A stretch of DNA of 64,000 nt from CAYUVH01 sp964448135. GTDB taxonomy: Bacteria; Verrucomicrobiota; Verrucomicrobiia; Limisphaerales; UBA8199. The stretch covers positions 1 to 64,000 of the forward strand of contig CAYUVH010000011.1 of the NCBI GenBank assembly GCA_964448135.1. The letters are read 5' to 3'. The notes under the pieces were generated by a model, which saw nothing but the letters and a program-made list of their open reading frames with translations, made no database searches and was not told the DNA's origin. The translations under genes were made by a program, and so were the position numbers. Below are positions 61,152 through 64,000 of this stretch, piece by piece. Position 1 is the first letter of the stretch. Every line of letters starts with the position of its first letter.

Positions 61152-61913
61152 ATGGCCCAACCCCAAACAACGCCTCCCGCTCCCGGCGCCCGCGCCGACG
61201 GCCGACGTCCCCATGAGTTGCGGCCCATCCGTTTTCAAAACCACATCGCGCCGCACGCCACCGGGTCCACCCTGGTCGAATGGGGGAACACCCGCGTCAT
61301 CTGCGGCGTCACTGTCGAGGACAGCGTGCCGCGCTGGATGAAGGAACAGAATGTCATGGGCGGCTGGATCACGTCGGAGTATTCGATGCTCCCCTACTCC
61401 ACGCTCCAACGCAAACAGCGCGATTCGAGCAAGGGCAAGATCGACGGCCGCTCCCAGGAAATTCAGCGCCTCATCGGCCGGGCCATGCGCGCCGCTATTG
61501 ATCTCGAGAAGATCGGCACGCGCACGATCTGGGTCGACTGCGATGTGCTTCAAGCCGATGGCGGCACCCGCACCGCGGCCATCACGGGCGCCTACGTCGC
61601 GCTGTCGCTGGCCATCAATAAATTGATCGCCGTCGGCAAGCTCACCGAAAATCCCATGCTTCGCGCGGTCGCTGCGGTCAGCGTGGGTGTGGTTGCCGAG
61701 CAGGTGCTTTTGGATCTGTGTTATGTGGAAGATGCCGCGGCGGCGGTGGATTTGAATCTGGTAATGAACGCCGCCGGTGAGTTCATCGAGCTTCAGGGCA
61801 CCGGCGAAGAGGCCACGTTCAGCGAGACCCAACTCGCCGCCATGCTCTCGCTCGGCAAAGCCGGGATCAATCAATTGCTGTCCGCCCAACAAGCGGCCCT
61901 GGCTTCAGCCTAA
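61152..61913 (+). CDS. rph: Ribonuclease PH
   Basis: 253 residues. Family landmarks: RADGRRPHELRPIRF, GSTLVEWGNTRVICGVTVED, GGWITSEYSMLPYSTLQRKQ, GRSQEIQRLIGRAMRAA, WVDCDVLQADGGTRTAAITG and ELQGTGEEATFSETQL. It trims the 3' ends of tRNA precursors phosphorolytically. The N-terminus is about 15 residues longer than usual and proline-rich. It is convergent with the HAD gene. Confidence 0.95.
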   Translation: MAQPQTTPPAPGARADGRRPHELRPIRFQNHIAPHATGSTLVEWGNTRVICGVTVEDSVPRWMKEQNVMGGWITSEYSMLPYSTLQRKQRDSSKGKIDGRSQEIQRLIGRAMRAAIDLEKIGTRTIWVDCDVLQADGGTRTAAITGAYVALSLAINKLIAVGKLTENPMLRAVAAVSVGVVAEQVLLDLCYVEDAAAAVDLNLVMNAAGEFIELQGTGEEATFSETQLAAMLSLGKAGINQLLSAQQAALASA

Positions 61914-61971
61914 AAGCGGATTTCCATTCCTTGTTCGTGCTTCGAATTTCGGGTTTCTTTCGTCATTCGAC

Positions 61972-61991
61972 ATTCGAGCTTCGTCATTCCC
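61972..61991. repeat. 20-bp repeat shared with 36194-36213
   Basis: ATTCGAGCTTCGTCATTCCC, identical to the copy at 36194-36213. Here it lies immediately 3' of the HAD gene stop, in a TTCG-rich stretch that begins near 61930. Confidence 0.6.
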
Positions 61992-61992
61992 C

Positions 61993-62913
61993 TCACCTCG
62001 TCATCGGCCGCATCGGTCGCGGCTTCACGAGGTGGGCGTCGTCCGTTTGATGCCGATTTCCCCAACGCGTTCCCGACGTGAGTGCGTGCGAAAATACCGG
62101 GCTGTCCAACCGGCTCGAAGGGCGTCCGGATTTCAATTCGTCCACCATGTCCGCCACGCTCTCCAACACGCGCGTCGGCTGGTAAACATAGTCGGCTAGA
62201 TTCTCCACCTTCGTAGATCCTGTGAGCACCAGGTAACCCTGCAACCCCGCCTCGATCGCGCCGCGAATATCCGTCTCCATCGTATCACCGATCACGACGA
62301 TCTCCTCCAGCTCGCCCCCGCCCGCCATATCGTGCAACCGGCGGCACGCGCGGTGAAACATGTAGCCATTGGGCTTCCCAAGAAAATAAGCCCGCCGACC
62401 CGTGCTCGCTTCCAGGAAGGCGGCCGTTGCTCCCGCCCCCGGGCGCGTTCCCGCGCTCGACACCGGGCACCAGTTATCCGGATTCGTGGCCAGCAACCGC
62501 GCTCCGTTTTCGATGCACGAATGCGCCTTGGCGAGCTTCTCCATCGAAACCGCCCCTTCACCCACCACCACGTAGCTCGGATGGATCGCGTCGTTGGCGA
62601 TGCGGCGCTCGTGCAGGGCCGTTTGCAGTCCACCTTCGCCGATGACAAACACCGTGCACGCCGGGTGCGTCTCTCCCAGGAAATCCGCCGTGTTCAACGC
62701 CGAAGTATAGAAGTGCCGCGGCGACAATCCTGGTATGCCCAAATGCCCCAATCGTACCGACAAATCCTCCGGCGTTGGCGCTGAATTGTTGGTGAGAAAA
62801 ATAAACGGCGCGCCGCTGGCGATCAGCGCCGTCATGAAATCGCGAACTCCGGGAATCAAATGATTCTCCCGGTAGATCACGCCGTCCATATCGATCAGGT
62901 AGCCCGTCTTCAT
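61993..62913 (-). CDS. HAD-IIA family (NagD-like) phosphatase
   Basis: 306 residues. HAD motif I is YLIDMDGVIYREN, motif II FIFLTNNSAPTPE, motif III region YFLGKPNGYMFHRAC and motif IV IVVIGDTMETDIRGAIEAGL. The cap region includes VVVGEGAVSMEKLAKAHSC. It hydrolyses phosphate esters, probably of nucleotides or sugars, in the cytoplasm. The last 45 residues are charged and do not belong to the fold. A convergent rph gene lies 79 bp away. Confidence 0.87.
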   Translation of the reverse strand: MKTGYLIDMDGVIYRENHLIPGVRDFMTALIASGAPFIFLTNNSAPTPEDLSVRLGHLGIPGLSPRHFYTSALNTADFLGETHPACTVFVIGEGGLQTALHERRIANDAIHPSYVVVGEGAVSMEKLAKAHSCIENGARLLATNPDNWCPVSSAGTRPGAGATAAFLEASTGRRAYFLGKPNGYMFHRACRRLHDMAGGGELEEIVVIGDTMETDIRGAIEAGLQGYLVLTGSTKVENLADYVYQPTRVLESVADMVDELKSGRPSSRLDSPVFSHALTSGTRWGNRHQTDDAHLVKPRPMRPMTR

Positions 62914-63180
62914 AAAATCGTATGGGCGTTCGCGCGGACAACCCGAGTCAGGTGGGTTGGCGCCGGAATCGGTTTCCGCTCGCCGCGCGAACGCCCGTGT
63001 AAATTAACGCGGCTATATTCCCTGCCGCCCAGGCGTTGTCAATCGGGCCCGACCCGACTTCACTCAATCGTTGCTAAGCAGTATCCTTGCCGACCCATTT
63101 GCCGCACAAACGCACTCCAAACTCCCCTTTCCGGCTGCGCGTTCTGGCCATAGTGCGCAAAAGCCGCCAGTTGTGATGAC

Positions 63181-63215
63181 AAAAAAAGCGGCGGACGATC
63201 TGAATCGTCCGCCGC
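63181..63215 (-). terminator. Rho-independent terminator of the glutathione peroxidase gene
   Basis: On the minus strand: GCGGCGGACGAT / ATCGTCCGCCGC perfect 12-bp arms with a 4-nt loop, followed by seven U. It lies 25 bp after the gene's stop codon. The 270 bp between it and the HAD gene hold no gene. Confidence 0.9.
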
Positions 63216-63240
63216 CCCGTAAAAGCAGAAATCTTTGCGC

Positions 63241-63786
63241 TTACTTGGCCGCCAGCGCCGCCTCAATCGCTTCGGTCACTTCCGGAGCATCGGGCTTGGT
63301 CTTCGGCTCAAACCGCTTGATGATCTTGCCATCCTTGCCAATCAGGAATTTCCCGAAGTTCCATTTGATATCTCCCGGATACGGCGAGGTCGGTCCGGCG
63401 AGCAGCACGTACAGCGGGTGCCGGCCGGTTCCGTTCACTTCCAATTTGTCGAACATCGGAAACGTCACGTCGTACTTCGAAGTGCAAAACTTTTTGATCT
63501 CCTCGTTCGTGCCCGGCTCCTGGCCGTTGAATTGATTGCACGGAAACCCGAGGATCACGAGGCCCTTGTCCTTGTATTTTTCGTATTCGGCCTCGAGCGC
63601 CTTGTATTGCGGCGTGAGCCCGCACTTCGACGCCACATTCACGATCAGCAGTACCTTGCCTTTGTATTGCTTCAGTGATGTGTCCTTTCCATCAATATCC
63701 TTCAACGGGATGTCATAGAGGCTGTCAGCGGCTTGGGCGATCATGGCCATAAATAGTAAAATCGAGCAGAGGGCGATTGGTTTCAT
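63241..63786 (-). CDS. Exported glutathione peroxidase (Cys type)
   Basis: 181 residues with a signal peptide (ALCSILLFMAMIAQAAD). The catalytic site has Cys55 (VNVASKCGLTPQY) in place of selenocysteine, with the Gln of GFPCNQFNGQEPG and the Trp of WNFGKFLIG. Reduces peroxides, most likely in the periplasm; such non-selenium enzymes often use thioredoxin. Transcribed towards the terminator at 63181 and divergent from the DUF2905 gene. Confidence 0.92.
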   Translation of the reverse strand: MKPIALCSILLFMAMIAQAADSLYDIPLKDIDGKDTSLKQYKGKVLLIVNVASKCGLTPQYKALEAEYEKYKDKGLVILGFPCNQFNGQEPGTNEEIKKFCTSKYDVTFPMFDKLEVNGTGRHPLYVLLAGPTSPYPGDIKWNFGKFLIGKDGKIIKRFEPKTKPDAPEVTEAIEAALAAK

Positions 63787-63851
63787 GCGGAAGCTCTATC
63801 ATACAAGGCGGCTTTGTCAATTGAGTCCGGGGCGGCTATGTTGCTTCGGCT

Positions 63852-64000
63852 ATGCAGGACATGGGTAAAACACTGTTTGTGTTGGGCATCATTCTGGCGC
63901 TGGTAGGCCTGATGTTCTGGACCGGCTTCGGGAAGGGCTGGCTGGGCCGGTTGCCAGGAGACATCCAATATACCAAGGGCAACTTCTCTTTCTACTTCCC
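63852..64000 (+). CDS. DUF2905 membrane protein (partial, runs off the window)
   Basis: The first 49 residues of a small membrane protein: TLFVLGIILALVGLMFWTGF followed by GRLPGDIQYTKGNFSFYFP, the DUF2905 signature. ATG 63861 (MGKTLF) is an equally good start. Divergent from the glutathione peroxidase gene. The 3' end is outside the window. Confidence 0.82.
   Translation, partial: MQDMGKTLFVLGIILALVGLMFWTGFGKGWLGRLPGDIQYTKGNFSFYF

Noticed and set aside
63597..63630. Selenocysteine codon in glutathione peroxidase
   Set aside because: The catalytic position is a normal Cys codon and the reading frame has no internal TGA.

Overview
The window looks like chromosomal DNA of a high-GC member of the Verrucomicrobiota, most likely a Limisphaerales/Pedosphaera-type bacterium. 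This is inferred from gene content: large secreted proteins with Ig-like domains and the 'STNL..W' tail typical of that phylum, a sulfatase, a ceramidase-like hydrolase, a PQQ-type sugar dehydrogenase, an FG-GAP protein, a Bat operon and scarce Shine-Dalgarno signals. I saw no rRNA, tRNA or CRISPR array.

Layout. 1-1890: a complete IS4-family insertion sequence with terminal inverted repeats, a DDE transposase and a divergent DUF6788-like passenger. 2018-7573: secreted or membrane proteins of unknown function, including a 1045-residue Ig-like protein behind an unusual repeat-rich leader. 7802-19239 (minus strand): a Bat/MoxR operon running moxR, DUF58, DUF4381-like, batA, batB-batC fusion, batD, batE, followed by a Prc-type protease. 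19477-21562: an OmpR-type two-component system with six TGTTACCG half-sites upstream. 21823-25710: a beta-CASP nuclease, a short segment bounded by 38-bp direct repeats, a PA0069-type radical SAM protein and a GIY-YIG protein. 26000-43770: mainly secreted hydrolases, oxidoreductases and small enzymes, with a fusion of a MurNAc/GlcNAc-type kinase to a MurNAc-6-phosphate etherase.

44047-49031 (minus strand) is the most notable region. Four tightly coupled genes encode a WXG100-like protein, a coiled-coil protein, a second small WXG-like protein and a membrane-anchored FtsK/SpoIIIE ATPase of 1305 residues with one intact and two degenerate ATPase modules. This resembles the core of a type VII (ESX-like) secretion machine, but the usual EccB/D/E, EssA/B and mycosin components are absent.

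49199-52735 holds a small membrane protein, a HEAT-repeat gene broken by one in-frame TGA, a LarA-like protein and PrmA. 53079-57244 is a six-gene plus-strand operon: NfeD-like, flotillin, two PLDc_N-like paralogues, beta-carbonic anhydrase and a membrane protein. 57249-64000 holds housekeeping genes: dNTP triphosphohydrolase, Nudix hydrolase, UDP-glucose dehydrogenase, TPR protein, RNase PH, HAD phosphatase, glutathione peroxidase and a partial DUF2905 gene.

A composite intergenic repeat of about 128 bp occurs three times (7581, 27362, 43907), each time downstream of a gene and in the same orientation as that gene. All functional statements rest on reading motifs; no database search was run.
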